NCBI GenBank assembly: GCA_050292235.1
Contig: JBNKLG010000020.1
Coordinates: 1 to 38,328, forward strand
Length of the DNA stretch: 38,328 bases
DNA from: JBNKLG01 sp050292235
GTDB lineage: Bacteria; Pseudomonadota; Gammaproteobacteria; Chromatiales; Chromatiaceae
Direction: 5' to 3'
A program made the position numbers and the translations under genes. Shown here piece after piece: positions 23,564 to 31,675 of the stretch (position 1 is its first letter; each line of letters begins with the position of its first letter). Under the pieces are notes generated by a model. The model was not told where the DNA came from, did not search any database, and saw only the letters and a program-made list of their open reading frames with translations.

Positions 23564-24926
23564 GAACGGCTTCCTGATTCATGTTCATTTGGCGACACAT
23601 CAGATAGAGGACCAACAAAATGGCCGGAATACCCAATAAGGCGGCATAGACAAAAAAGAGTCCATACGAATAGGTGTCGACAATGACCCCGGAGAAACCA
23701 CCCAGCACCTTCGCTGGCAGGGTCATGAGTGAGCTGAAAAGGGCGTATTGGGTGGCGCTATAACTGGTATTGGTCAGACTGGAGAGATAGGCAATGAACA
23801 CCGAGGTGGCGATGCCGCCGCTGAGGTTGTCGGCACTGACGACCAGGGCGAGAAAGCTGAGGCTGGGCTCGGAGATGGCCAAAAGCGCGAACAACAGGTT
23901 GGTGCTGGCAACCAGCATAGCGCCCAGCAGCAGCGGTCGCATGATGCCAAACCGAGCCACCATGAGACCTCCCAGCGCAGCACCGGCAATGGTCATGAAA
24001 AAGCCGAAAATCTTGGTGACGTCGGCGATTTCGGTTTTGCTGAAACCCAGGTCCAGGTAAAAAGGATTGGCCATGACAGCCATGGTGATGTCGCTGATCT
24101 TGTAGAGGCCGATGAGCAAAAGGATGATGGCAGCCAGTCGACCGTTACGCTGAAAAAATTCGATAAAAGGACTGATCACCGCATCTACAAACCAAGCTGC
24201 TAAACGTTTTGCCAAACTCAGGTTCTCTCCTTCTATACCTGCCAAAGCTTCAAGACGTTTTTCCAGTTCAGCGGTTCTACGATCTTGGGAGACTTGGGGC
24301 TCTCGGATGCTAAGGGTGGTGAGCATACCGATCAACATGAGGCTGGCCATGCTCAGATAGGCGGCGGTCCAGGAGTAGAACTGGGCGATGTAGAGGGCAC
24401 CCGCACCAGCGGCGAGTAAGGCCAGCCGATAGCCCAAGACATAGGCAGCGGCGATAGGGCCTTGCAGGTCATCCTGGTCAATTTCGTTGACCACCTCAAT
24501 GCGATAGGCATCCAGGTTGATGTCCTGGGTGGCGGAAGAGAAGGCGATCAAAAGGGCAAACAAAGCAAGATGCTGGAGTTGCTGCTGGGGATCGGCCAGG
24601 GCCATGCCAATGAGGCCAACACCAATGCCTATTTGGGCGAGTAGCATCCAGCTGCGGCGTTTGCCCAGCCAATTCGTTAGCAAGGGTAGGGGCACGCGAT
24701 CAACTACCGGTGCCCAAAATACTTTGATGGAGTAAGTAATGCCTATCCAGCTGAAATAGCCAATGACGCTGCGAGAGATGTCTTTTTCAGTGAGCCAGGC
24801 CGATAGTGTCGTAAACACCAGCAAAAAGGGCAGTCCAGCGGAAAAGCCCAAGGCGATCATGGTCAAAACGCGGGGGCGGGTATAGACGCGGAAGGCCTCT
24901 CCCCAGCTCCTGACGGTGGTTGACAT
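23553..24926 (-). CDS. ampG: AmpG-like major facilitator superfamily transporter
   Basis: A 457-residue membrane protein with about 12 hydrophobic segments and a charged cytoplasmic loop of about 60 residues in the middle (QDRRTAELEKRLEALAGI). The N-terminus LTMIALGFSAGLPFLLVF, then GYFSWIGITYSIKVFWAPVVDRVPLP, and FSSATQDINLDAYRIE are AmpG hallmarks. AmpG brings anhydro-muropeptides from the periplasm into the cytoplasm for cell-wall recycling and, in other bacteria, signals beta-lactamase induction. No ampC or ampR is seen here. The start ATG at 24926 faces pyrE and has a TATAAT-containing inverted repeat just upstream. It continues into the TauE/SafE-like gene, an unusual partner. Confidence 0.88.
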   Translation of the reverse strand: MSTTVRSWGEAFRVYTRPRVLTMIALGFSAGLPFLLVFTTLSAWLTEKDISRSVIGYFSWIGITYSIKVFWAPVVDRVPLPLLTNWLGKRRSWMLLAQIGIGVGLIGMALADPQQQLQHLALFALLIAFSSATQDINLDAYRIEVVNEIDQDDLQGPIAAAYVLGYRLALLAAGAGALYIAQFYSWTAAYLSMASLMLIGMLTTLSIREPQVSQDRRTAELEKRLEALAGIEGENLSLAKRLAAWFVDAVISPFIEFFQRNGRLAAIILLLIGLYKISDITMAVMANPFYLDLGFSKTEIADVTKIFGFFMTIAGAALGGLMVARFGIMRPLLLGAMLVASTNLLFALLAISEPSLSFLALVVSADNLSGGIATSVFIAYLSSLTNTSYSATQYALFSSLMTLPAKVLGGFSGVIVDTYSYGLFFVYAALLGIPAILLVLYLMCRQMNMNQEAVHGD

Positions 24927-24937
24927 TGTGTCCGGCT

Positions 24938-24962
24938 CTATAATGAGAAAGCACCATTATAG
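24938..24962. promoter_or_regulatory. Symmetric divergent -10 elements between ampG and pyrE
   Basis: CTATAATG (24938-24945) and CATTATAG (24955-24962) form a perfect 8-bp inverted repeat with a 9-bp spacer. Each arm is a consensus TATAAT, one for each strand. A TTGACA at 24920-24925 serves the plus strand, but at 13 bp rather than 17. Either the two -10 elements drive divergent transcription or the symmetry marks a repressor site. Confidence 0.4.
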
Positions 24963-25079
24963 TCGCTGTTTGGGATAGGCCAGGTCATGGATGTTGCGTT
25001 TGTAGCAGCCAATGGGATGTCTTTGGTCTTTTGGCACGGGTATGATGCCTCACATCCTCAGCCAGATCGGAGACCAGCC

Positions 25080-25724
25080 ATGCAAGACTACCAACGGGAA
25101 TTCCTCAATTTTGCTCTCGAACGTGAGGTGTTGCGTTTTGGTGAGTTCACTCTTAAGTCCGGGCGGGTCAGTCCCTATTTCTTCAATGCTGGTCTCTTTA
25201 ATACCGGCGCCAGTCTGGCCCATTTGGGGCGCTATTACGCCGATTGCATTGTCAATGCCGGGCTGAAGTTTGATCTGCTATACGGCCCTGCTTACAAGGG
25301 CATTCCTTTGGCGGCAGTGACTGCCGCTGCCCTCTTTGATCACCATGGTCGCGATCTGCCCTATGCTTTCAATCGCAAAGAGGCCAAGGACCATGGCGAA
25401 GGGGGTGTGATCGTTGGCCATGCCCTCAAAGGGCGGCGGGTGTTGATCATCGATGATGTCATCTCTGCCGGGACTTCAGTGCGTGAATCCCTCGAGATCA
25501 TTTCTGTAGAAGGTGCTGAGGCAGCTGGCGTGGTGATCGCCCTGGATCGCCAGGAGCATGGCAAGGGTGAGCGTTCGGCGATTCAGGAAGTGGAGCAGGA
25601 TGCCGGGATATCTGTGGCGGCCATCGTGCGGTTGGAACAGTTGGTGCAGTATCTGGATGATCGTGGCGAGGAGGAAGCGTTGGCGCGAATTTGTGCCTAC
25701 CGTGATCGTTACGGGGCGATCTAA
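25080..25724 (+). CDS. pyrE: Orotate phosphoribosyltransferase
   Basis: A 214-residue PyrE, converting orotate and PRPP to OMP in pyrimidine synthesis; E. coli PyrE has 213. The start at 25080 gives MQDYQREFLNFALEREVLRFGEF, the standard N-terminus, while a longer frame from 24987 is not needed. Motifs seen are FTLKSGRVSPYFFNAG, the loop YGPAYKGIPLAA, the flexible catalytic loop FNRKEAKDHGEGG and the PRPP site VLIIDDVISAGTSVRES near residue 125. Its end overlaps the convergent yggS gene by 4 nt. Upstream lies the divergent -10 region; no attenuator was recognised. Confidence 0.95.
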   Translation: MQDYQREFLNFALEREVLRFGEFTLKSGRVSPYFFNAGLFNTGASLAHLGRYYADCIVNAGLKFDLLYGPAYKGIPLAAVTAAALFDHHGRDLPYAFNRKEAKDHGEGGVIVGHALKGRRVLIIDDVISAGTSVRESLEIISVEGAEAAGVVIALDRQEHGKGERSAIQEVEQDAGISVAAIVRLEQLVQYLDDRGEEEALARICAYRDRYGAI

Positions 25725-26413
25725 AATTTCGATGCTCGTTGACCAAAGAGCGCGGTGCCAATGCGGATGATGGTCGCCCCTTCGGCGATGGCCGCTTCCA
25801 GGTCGCTGGACATGCCCATGGAGAGGGTGTCGAGATCGGGTAGCTTTTGCTGTAGTTCATCCAACAGCTGGGCAAGCAGTTGGAAGGGTTGGTGCTGCTG
25901 GATGAGGTCATCGCTGGGGGCGGGCAGAGCCATGAGGCCGCGCAGTTTTAGGTTGGGCAGTGCGCTGACTTCTGTCGCAAGGGCCATGATCTGATCGGGT
26001 GATAGCCCACCCTTGCTGGACTCTCCGCTGGTGTTGACCTGTAGGCAGAGGTTGAGCGGTGGTAACTGAGGAGGTCGGTAGGTTGAGAGCCGTTGGGCCT
26101 GTTTGAGGCTGTCGATCCCATGCGCCCAGGCAAAGTGTTCGGCGATGAGGCGGCATTTGTTACTTTGCACCCGGCCAATGAAATGCCAGCTGAGATTCAG
26201 ATGGCTGAGTTCTGTGATTTTGTGAATGGCTTCTTGCAGATAGTTTTCACCAAAAGCAGTCAACCCAAGCTCCGTCGCTGCCCGGATAGTGCTGGCTGGC
26301 TGCGTTTTACTCACTGCCAGTAGTTGGACCTCCCCCAATGTGCGATTTGAATGAGTGACAGCCAACTGGATGCGCTGTCGTATCTGGGCTAGGTTGGCGG
26401 AAAGGTCGATCAC
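25721..26413 (-). CDS. yggS: YggS-family pyridoxal-phosphate homeostasis protein
   Basis: A 230-residue YggS/PROSC protein that binds PLP and buffers cellular vitamin B6. The Lys that anchors PLP lies in LLAVSKTQPAST (near residue 35), followed by AATELGLTAFGENYLQEA, then WHFIGRVQSNK and VNTSGESSKGGLSP. SMGMSSDLEAAIAEGATIIRIGTALFG is the C-terminal signature. The length matches E. coli YggS (234). It reads away from pilT, a gene order conserved in many gammaproteobacteria. Its stop sits inside the last codon of pyrE (4-nt overlap, opposite strands). Confidence 0.93.
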   Translation of the reverse strand: MIDLSANLAQIRQRIQLAVTHSNRTLGEVQLLAVSKTQPASTIRAATELGLTAFGENYLQEAIHKITELSHLNLSWHFIGRVQSNKCRLIAEHFAWAHGIDSLKQAQRLSTYRPPQLPPLNLCLQVNTSGESSKGGLSPDQIMALATEVSALPNLKLRGLMALPAPSDDLIQQHQPFQLLAQLLDELQQKLPDLDTLSMGMSSDLEAAIAEGATIIRIGTALFGQRASKF

Positions 26414-26515
26414 GGTTATCCCCAGGTCAATTTAAGGGTAGTATACTTCCGAGATTCAAAATTAAAGGGTTTTCTGAAAGATTGCCCGTAATAACTTCAC
26501 TCTCAGGGGTTACGC

Positions 26516-27556
26516 ATGGATATTTCTGAACTTCTTGCCTTTTCTGTCAAACACAATGCCTCCGACTTGCATCTGTCAGCGGGTCTACCGCCAATGATTC
26601 GAGTGGACGGCGATGTGCGTCGCATCAATGTGCCTGCGTTGGATCATAAGGCGGTGCACTCATTGGTGTATGACATCATGAACGACAAGCAGCGTAAGGA
26701 CTACGAAGAATTTCTTGAGTGCGACTTCTCTTTCGAAATCCCTGGTCTGGCCCGTTTTCGTGTCAACGCCTTTAACCAGGATCGGGGGGCTGGTGGTGTG
26801 TTTCGTACCATCCCCTCCAAGGTGCTGACACTGGAAGACCTGGATGCTCCTGAGGTGTTTAAAGAGATTGTCAATGTGCCTCGTGGTTTGGTGTTGGTGA
26901 CGGGGCCCACGGGTTCCGGTAAGTCCACCACTCTTGCGGCCATGATCGACTATAAGAACGACAATGTGTACGAGCATATCCTCACCATCGAGGACCCTAT
27001 CGAATTTGTCCACGAGAGCAAGAAATGCCTGATGAACCAGCGTGAGGTCCATCGGGATACCTTGGGTTTCGCCGAGGCTTTGCGTTCTGCCCTGCGTCAG
27101 GATCCGGACATCATCCTGGTTGGTGAGTTGCGTGACCTGGAAACCATCCGTCTGGCATTGACCGCTGCTGAGACCGGCCACCTAGTATTCGGCACCCTTC
27201 ACACCAGCTCTGCCGCCAAAACCATCGACCGTATTATCGACGTTTTCCCCGCTGCGGAAAAGGGTATGGTACGTTCCATGCTGTCTGAGTCATTGCGGGC
27301 GGTTATTTCTCAAACTTTGCTGAAAAAGGTCGGTGGCGGTCGTATTGCTGCCCATGAAATCATGATCGGTACCCCGGCCATTCGAAACCTCATTCGTGAG
27401 GATAAGGTGGCGCAGATGTACTCCTCAATTCAGACCGGTCAGGCAATTGGGATGCAGACTTTGGATCAGTGTTTATTGACACTGGTGAAGCGCGGTTTGG
27501 TGAGTCGGGCCGATGCCCGTGCCCGCGCGCAGAATAAAGAGGTTTTTGACACCTGA
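26516..27556 (+). CDS. pilT: Type IV pilus retraction ATPase PilT
   Basis: A 346-residue hexameric ATPase that depolymerises type IV pili, giving twitching motility and DNA uptake. Motifs: N-terminal DLHLSAGLPPMIRVDGDVRRI, Walker A TGPTGSGKSTTLAAM (near residues 130-144), Asp box LTIEDPIEFVH, Walker B DIILVGELRDLETIRLALTA, His box TGHLVFGTLHTSSA, and AIRNLIREDKVAQM with MQTLDQCL at the end, the PilT signature. Length agrees with P. aeruginosa PilT (344). AGGGG precedes the ATG. pilU, usually next to pilT, is absent downstream; a small RNA-binding protein gene follows on the other strand. Confidence 0.96.
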   Translation: MDISELLAFSVKHNASDLHLSAGLPPMIRVDGDVRRINVPALDHKAVHSLVYDIMNDKQRKDYEEFLECDFSFEIPGLARFRVNAFNQDRGAGGVFRTIPSKVLTLEDLDAPEVFKEIVNVPRGLVLVTGPTGSGKSTTLAAMIDYKNDNVYEHILTIEDPIEFVHESKKCLMNQREVHRDTLGFAEALRSALRQDPDIILVGELRDLETIRLALTAAETGHLVFGTLHTSSAAKTIDRIIDVFPAAEKGMVRSMLSESLRAVISQTLLKKVGGGRIAAHEIMIGTPAIRNLIREDKVAQMYSSIQTGQAIGMQTLDQCLLTLVKRGLVSRADARARAQNKEVFDT

Positions 27557-27601
27557 TTTGGAGGAGGGTTTTTGGGGCATAGCTGTGTGGAGGCGACGGG
27601 G

Positions 27602-27973
27602 CTATGTCAGTAGCTCACCTTTCATTGTCGACCGCCTTCTCTTTTCTCCCCTTCTTCTTTCCTCGGTAGGCGCGGTCTTGGTATCGTTTGTCGGGCGGCG
27701 ATAGGTAAAGCGCTTGACCCTGATGGGGTGGCCGTTCAGACATTTGCCATTGAGACGTTGAGTGGCCTTTTCAGCAGCGGTACGGTTTTCAAAGGTCACT
27801 AGGCCGTGATGTTCTTCTTCTTGCGTATGGGGTGTGCGGACGTCCAGTACTTCGACGCTGAGGATCGCTGGCGTTTTACTAAAAGGGAAGAAGGATTTGG
27901 TGCCGGACTGGGCGAAGTTTAAAAGCTCTGTGGCGCTGGTTTTGGGGGGCAGATAACAAAAGATAACGATCAC
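27602..27973 (-). CDS. Single RRM-domain RNA-binding protein
   Basis: A 123-residue protein with one RNA-recognition motif and a basic tail. RNP2 is IVIFCYLP (residues 2-9) and RNP1 HHGLVTFEN (55-63), separated by helix and strand in the expected order, with NGKCLNGHPIRVKRF after it. The last 35 residues are rich in Arg and Lys (RRRGEKRRRST), probably contacting RNA nonspecifically. The aromatic residue usual in RNP1 position 3 is Leu here, and Phe61 lies in position 6. Such single-RRM proteins occur in some bacteria, including cyanobacterial cold-shock Rbp proteins, but are not broadly studied in gammaproteobacteria. It is transcribed alone, convergent with pilT, with 45 bp between the two stops. 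Confidence 0.75.
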   Translation of the reverse strand: MIVIFCYLPPKTSATELLNFAQSGTKSFFPFSKTPAILSVEVLDVRTPHTQEEEHHGLVTFENRTAAEKATQRLNGKCLNGHPIRVKRFTYRRPTNDTKTAPTEERRRGEKRRRSTMKGELLT

Positions 27974-28037
27974 TGAGCAAGTCCCTGTGGCAGGTCTCTG
28001 TCGGGGATTATCGCTGGTTCCTTTTTTAAGTCAATAT

Positions 28038-28066
28038 TTGACCGTTGCTACTTTAGCAACGGTCAA
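28038..28066. repeat. Perfect 13-bp inverted repeat downstream of glmU
   Basis: TTGACCGTTGCTA (28038-28050) pairs perfectly with TAGCAACGGTCAA (28054-28066) around CTT. It lies 47 nt past the glmU stop on the minus strand. No U-tract follows on the minus strand, so it is a hairpin of uncertain use, possibly a terminator. Confidence 0.55.
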
Positions 28067-28113
28067 GGTTTTGCTCTGAATTCCCCAGATCAAATCTCCG
28101 GATTGCCGATGTT

Positions 28114-29478
28114 CTATCTTTTACTTTTTTGTGGACGTTGCCATCCTGGAATACTGGTTTGGCGAGCTCTGCTTAGGGTTAATTCATTGTCTGGAGTGGG
28201 TTTGGTAATGACTGACCCAGCGCCGATGGTGGCGCCTTCACCAACCCTGACTGGTGCCACCAGTGCGGTATTCGAGCCAATGAAGGCACGATCCCCAATC
28301 TCAGTACGATGTTTGTTTGCGCCATCGTAATTACAGGTTATGGTGCCCGCGCCGATATTGACTTGGCTGCCGATCTGGCTGTCGCCAATATAGCTCAGGT
28401 GATTGATTTTGCTACCCTGGCTGATGTGAGATTGTTTGATCTCGACGAAGTTGCCAATGTGATTGTCACCGGTCAGTTCAGCACCAGGGCGCAGCCGGGC
28501 AAAGGGGCCGATGCGGCAGTTGGGGCCGATGTTCGCATTTTCCAATACCGAGTGGGCCAGGATCTCGCAGCCAGGTCCGATGCGACAATTTCGGATTTGG
28601 CAATAGGGACCAATTTTGACGTTGTCACCCAGTGCGACTTCGCCCTCCAATATGGCGCCAATGTCGATGCTGACATCCTGTCCATGTGTGAGCTGGCCCC
28701 GCAGGTCAAAACGGTAGGGGTCTGAGAGGCTGACACCAGCTTGCAACAGGGATTCCGCTTGTTTCTGTTGAAAATGGCGCTCCAGCTCAGCCAGTTGTTG
28801 GCGGTCGTTGACCCCCATGACCTCGTTGGGATCAGTCACATCCATGCCCAGCACCTTGATGCCATCTGACACAGCCAGGCCCACCACGTCGGTCAGATAG
28901 TATTCTCCCTGGCGATTGTCGTTTTCAATGCGTGCCAGCCATCCGGGCAGTTTCTCTCCATTGAGACAGAGGATGCCGCTGTTGATCTCGCAGATTGCCA
29001 GGGTGTCTTCGTCGGCGTCCTTGTGCTCGACGATGCTCAATACATCGCCGTTGATGTCGCGGACAATGCGTCCATAGCCGCTGGGGTCGTCCAGCTCGGT
29101 GGTGAGAATGCCCAACCCCGACTCACTGGCCTCGATAAAGGCTCGCAGTGTTTCTGCCCGGATTAGCGGAACATCGCCGTAGAGTACCAGAATCTGATCC
29201 AGCCCCTGAACCTGGGGCATTGCTTGAGAGACCGCATGTCCCGTGCCCAGTTGTTGTGCCTGTGCCACCCAACTGATCGGGCTATCAGCCAATGTTGCTT
29301 TGACCTGCTCGCCGCCATGACCATAGACCACGATAATTTTCCTTGGATTCAGCGTTAGCGCGGTATCGATCACGTGTTGCAACAAAGGTTTTGCTGCCAA
29401 GGGATGTAGTACCTTGGGGAGCTGGGATTTCATGCGAGTGCCCTGGCCTGCAGCCAGGATGACGATGCCGAGCGTCAT
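28114..29478 (-). CDS. glmU: Bifunctional GlmU: GlcN-1-P acetyltransferase / GlcNAc-1-P uridyltransferase
   Basis: A 454-residue enzyme making UDP-GlcNAc for peptidoglycan and LPS (E. coli GlmU has 456). The N-terminal uridyltransferase domain (1-230) has VILAAGQGTRMKSQLPKVLHPLAAKPL, LYGDVPLI and GYGRIVRD. The C-terminal left-handed beta-helix (about 250-440) shows hexapeptide repeats, for example IGAILEGEVALGDNVKIGPY and LENANIGPNCRIGPF, and the acetyltransferase loop NIGAGTITCNYDGANKH. It reads away from proA, with about 100 bp between the starts. In many relatives glmU lies after the atp operon; here it does not. Confidence 0.96.
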   Translation of the reverse strand: MTLGIVILAAGQGTRMKSQLPKVLHPLAAKPLLQHVIDTALTLNPRKIIVVYGHGGEQVKATLADSPISWVAQAQQLGTGHAVSQAMPQVQGLDQILVLYGDVPLIRAETLRAFIEASESGLGILTTELDDPSGYGRIVRDINGDVLSIVEHKDADEDTLAICEINSGILCLNGEKLPGWLARIENDNRQGEYYLTDVVGLAVSDGIKVLGMDVTDPNEVMGVNDRQQLAELERHFQQKQAESLLQAGVSLSDPYRFDLRGQLTHGQDVSIDIGAILEGEVALGDNVKIGPYCQIRNCRIGPGCEILAHSVLENANIGPNCRIGPFARLRPGAELTGDNHIGNFVEIKQSHISQGSKINHLSYIGDSQIGSQVNIGAGTITCNYDGANKHRTEIGDRAFIGSNTALVAPVRVGEGATIGAGSVITKPTPDNELTLSRARQTSIPGWQRPQKSKR

Positions 29479-29584
29479 ACCGATTCTCCGGTGTTTTCGG
29501 ACGTTTGAATGGGCTGGCAGTATAGCAGTCCCTCGCCGTGAGGTATGATGTGGGCCTTACCATTTGAAGTTTGAGAAAATAATC

Positions 29585-30859
29585 ATGTCCGCTGAGGTAA
29601 CCGATCTTGATGCCTATATGAGCGCTTTGGGTCGGCGCGCCCGTGCTGCTGCTCGCCAACTGGCTGCAGCCAGTACTGCCAGCAAGGATCAGGCGTTGCT
29701 GAATATTGCTGATGAACTGGCTTCGGCCCGTGAATTGCTCATGGCGGAGAATGCCAAAGACCTGGAGGCTGGTCGTGCTAAAGGATTGGATGAAGCATTA
29801 CTGGATCGCCTGGCCCTAACTCCGGCCCGCATCGATGCCATGATCGAAGGTTTGCGCCAGATTGCTGCTTTGCCAGATCCCATCGGCGAAGTCTTCGATA
29901 TGAACTACCGCCCCAGCGGTATTCAGGTGGGTCGTATGCGGGTGCCTTTGGGTGTGGTTGGCATTATCTATGAGTCACGCCCCAACGTTACCGCTGATGC
30001 GGCAGCGCTCTGTCTGAAATCGGGCAATGCGACTGTGTTGCGAGGTGGTTCTGAGGCCTTCCATTCCAATCAGGCCATTGCTGCCTCTATCCAACGCGGT
30101 CTGGCCGCTGCAGACCTGCCCAAAACGGCTGTGCAGGTCCTGTCGACCACTGATCGGGCCGCGGTAGGACGCATGGTCGCCATGCCTGAGGCCATCGACG
30201 TCATCATCCCTCGAGGCGGCAAGGGCCTGATCGAGCGCATCAGCAGCGAGGCGCGGGTGCCAGTGATCAAACACCTGGATGGTATCTGTCACCTTTATAT
30301 AGATGACGAGGCCGATCCCACCAAAGCGATGGATGTGGCTATCAACGCCAAGACCCAGCGCTATGGTACCTGCAATACGCTGGAGACTTTGCTGGTGAAT
30401 GGGACCATTGCTGAGGAGGTCTTACCTGCCCTGGCTAAGGCCTATACAGACAAGGGCGTTGAGCTGCGCGGCTGTGAGCAGACTTGCTCTATTTTGGGGG
30501 CAAACTGCTTGGCAGCCAGCGAGGCGGATTGGGATACAGAATATCTGGCGCCCGTTCTCTCCATCCGAGTGGTGGCGGATTTGGATCAGGCCATCGACCA
30601 TATCGAGCGTCATGGTTCCCACCACACCGATAGTATTGTCACCGAGAACATCACCAAGGCCCGCCGCTTTTTGCGCGAGGTGGACTCCAGCTCCGTTATG
30701 GTTAATGCCTCGACTCGCTTTGCTGATGGCTTCGAATATGGACTGGGGGCGGAGATCGGCATCTCCACCGACAAATTCCATGCTCGAGGCCCGGTGGGGC
30801 TGGAGGGGTTGACCTCGGTGAAGTTCATTGTACTGGGCGATGGTCATATTCGCACCTAA
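29585..30859 (+). CDS. proA: Gamma-glutamyl phosphate reductase
   Basis: A 424-residue ProA, the NADPH-dependent second step of proline synthesis. The start at ATG 29585 gives MSAEVTDLDAYMSALGRRAR; a TTG-started frame seven codons earlier (29564) is possible but less likely. Family features are RMRVPLGVVGIIYESRPNV, KSGNATVLRGGSEA, IIPRGGKGLIE, the catalytic Cys in RYGTCNTLETLLV, ELRGCEQTC and the C-terminal GLGAEIGISTDKFHARGPVGLEGLTS. ProB is not in the window. Its stop is immediately followed by the nadD ATG (TAAATG), so the two are coupled. Confidence 0.95.
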   Translation: MSAEVTDLDAYMSALGRRARAAARQLAAASTASKDQALLNIADELASARELLMAENAKDLEAGRAKGLDEALLDRLALTPARIDAMIEGLRQIAALPDPIGEVFDMNYRPSGIQVGRMRVPLGVVGIIYESRPNVTADAAALCLKSGNATVLRGGSEAFHSNQAIAASIQRGLAAADLPKTAVQVLSTTDRAAVGRMVAMPEAIDVIIPRGGKGLIERISSEARVPVIKHLDGICHLYIDDEADPTKAMDVAINAKTQRYGTCNTLETLLVNGTIAEEVLPALAKAYTDKGVELRGCEQTCSILGANCLAASEADWDTEYLAPVLSIRVVADLDQAIDHIERHGSHHTDSIVTENITKARRFLREVDSSSVMVNASTRFADGFEYGLGAEIGISTDKFHARGPVGLEGLTSVKFIVLGDGHIRT

Positions 30860-31525
30860 ATGATTGGCATCCTCGGCGGTACCTTCGATCCGGTTCATTA
30901 CGGCCATCTTCGCACCGCCTTGGATGTCGCTGAGGCTCTGAGCCTTTCCCAGGTGCGCTTTCTACCCCTGGGCCAAGCTGTGCATCGCCAGCAACCCCAG
31001 GCTACGGCTGAGCAACGACTGGCTATGCTGCGACTGGCCATTGCCAGGCAGCCCCGTTTTGTTCTAGACGAAACCGAAGTGCGTCGAGATGGTCCCTCAT
31101 ATATGGTGGATACCCTGCGCGAACTGCGCGTCCATCTGGGCGATGATCAGCCCCTCTGTCTTCTGTTGGGCCAGGATGCCTTCTCGGGCTTTATGCTATG
31201 GCGTGAGCCTGAGGCTGTGGCCGAGCTTTGTCACCTCGTAGTCATGATGCGGCCAGGATCAAAGGGGTCAGACTCGATTGATCGATCCGGCGATCAATCG
31301 AGTCTGACCCCTTTGATCCTGAAAGATGCGACAGACTTAATGACTAAACCCGGAGGCGGGGTTTGGTTTCAGTCAGTTACACAACTGGCCATTTCTTCCA
31401 CAGACATCCGCCGCCGCACTGCTGTTGGTCTGGGTCTGGATTATCTGTTGCCAACAGCGGTGGCCGACTACATTCGAGAAAACAGGCTCTATATAATAGA
31501 TGGTGCCAGTCCCGCCGCACTCTGA
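30860..31525 (+). CDS. nadD: Nicotinate-mononucleotide adenylyltransferase with palindrome in its frame
   Basis: A 221-residue NadD that makes nicotinate adenine dinucleotide from ATP and nicotinate mononucleotide on the way to NAD. Catalytic parts are present: GGTFDPVHYGHL (HxGH) at the N-terminus, LLGQDAFSGFMLWRE, and AISSTDIRRR (ISSTxIR) near residue 180. At residues 132-154 the frame passes through a perfect inverted repeat (31254-31321) and encodes GSKGSDSID...DQSSLTPLI, unlike the family's own RPG-x-n linker. The frame stays open because the repeat unit is 66 bp plus flank. The total length is close to E. coli NadD (213), so the element may have replaced part of the loop rather than simply added to it. 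It is followed by rsfS in the usual order. Confidence 0.92.
   Translation: MIGILGGTFDPVHYGHLRTALDVAEALSLSQVRFLPLGQAVHRQQPQATAEQRLAMLRLAIARQPRFVLDETEVRRDGPSYMVDTLRELRVHLGDDQPLCLLLGQDAFSGFMLWREPEAVAELCHLVVMMRPGSKGSDSIDRSGDQSSLTPLILKDATDLMTKPGGGVWFQSVTQLAISSTDIRRRTAVGLGLDYLLPTAVADYIRENRLYIIDGASPAAL
31254..31321. repeat. Perfect 31-bp-arm palindrome (REP/MITE-like) inside nadD
   Basis: The arms 31254-31284 and 31291-31321 are exact reverse complements, with a 6-nt spacer ATCCGG. The arms begin with CAGGATCAAAGGGGTCAGAC. The GGGGTCAGACTC core resembles the ends of REP/RAYT-associated elements seen in many gammaproteobacteria. It lies wholly inside the nadD frame and encodes about 22 residues. In RNA it would form a very stable hairpin. 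Confidence 0.85.
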
Positions 31526-31675
31526 ACGGAGCTGAAAGGGGTGGGCCTGGCTTTGGCTCCGCTCGACCAGCTGGGTATCATGCAATCAGCATCGAGAGGT
31601 CATGGCCATACTCATGACCAAAGGCTATGATGAAAACTAAGCCATCCACTTTTAACCACCACGAGTAATGAGCAT

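Noticed and set aside
31598..31619. Small inverted repeat GGTCATG...CATGACC in the nadD-rsfS gap
   Set aside because: Only 7-bp arms with an 8-nt spacer and no U-tract; expected by chance at this length.
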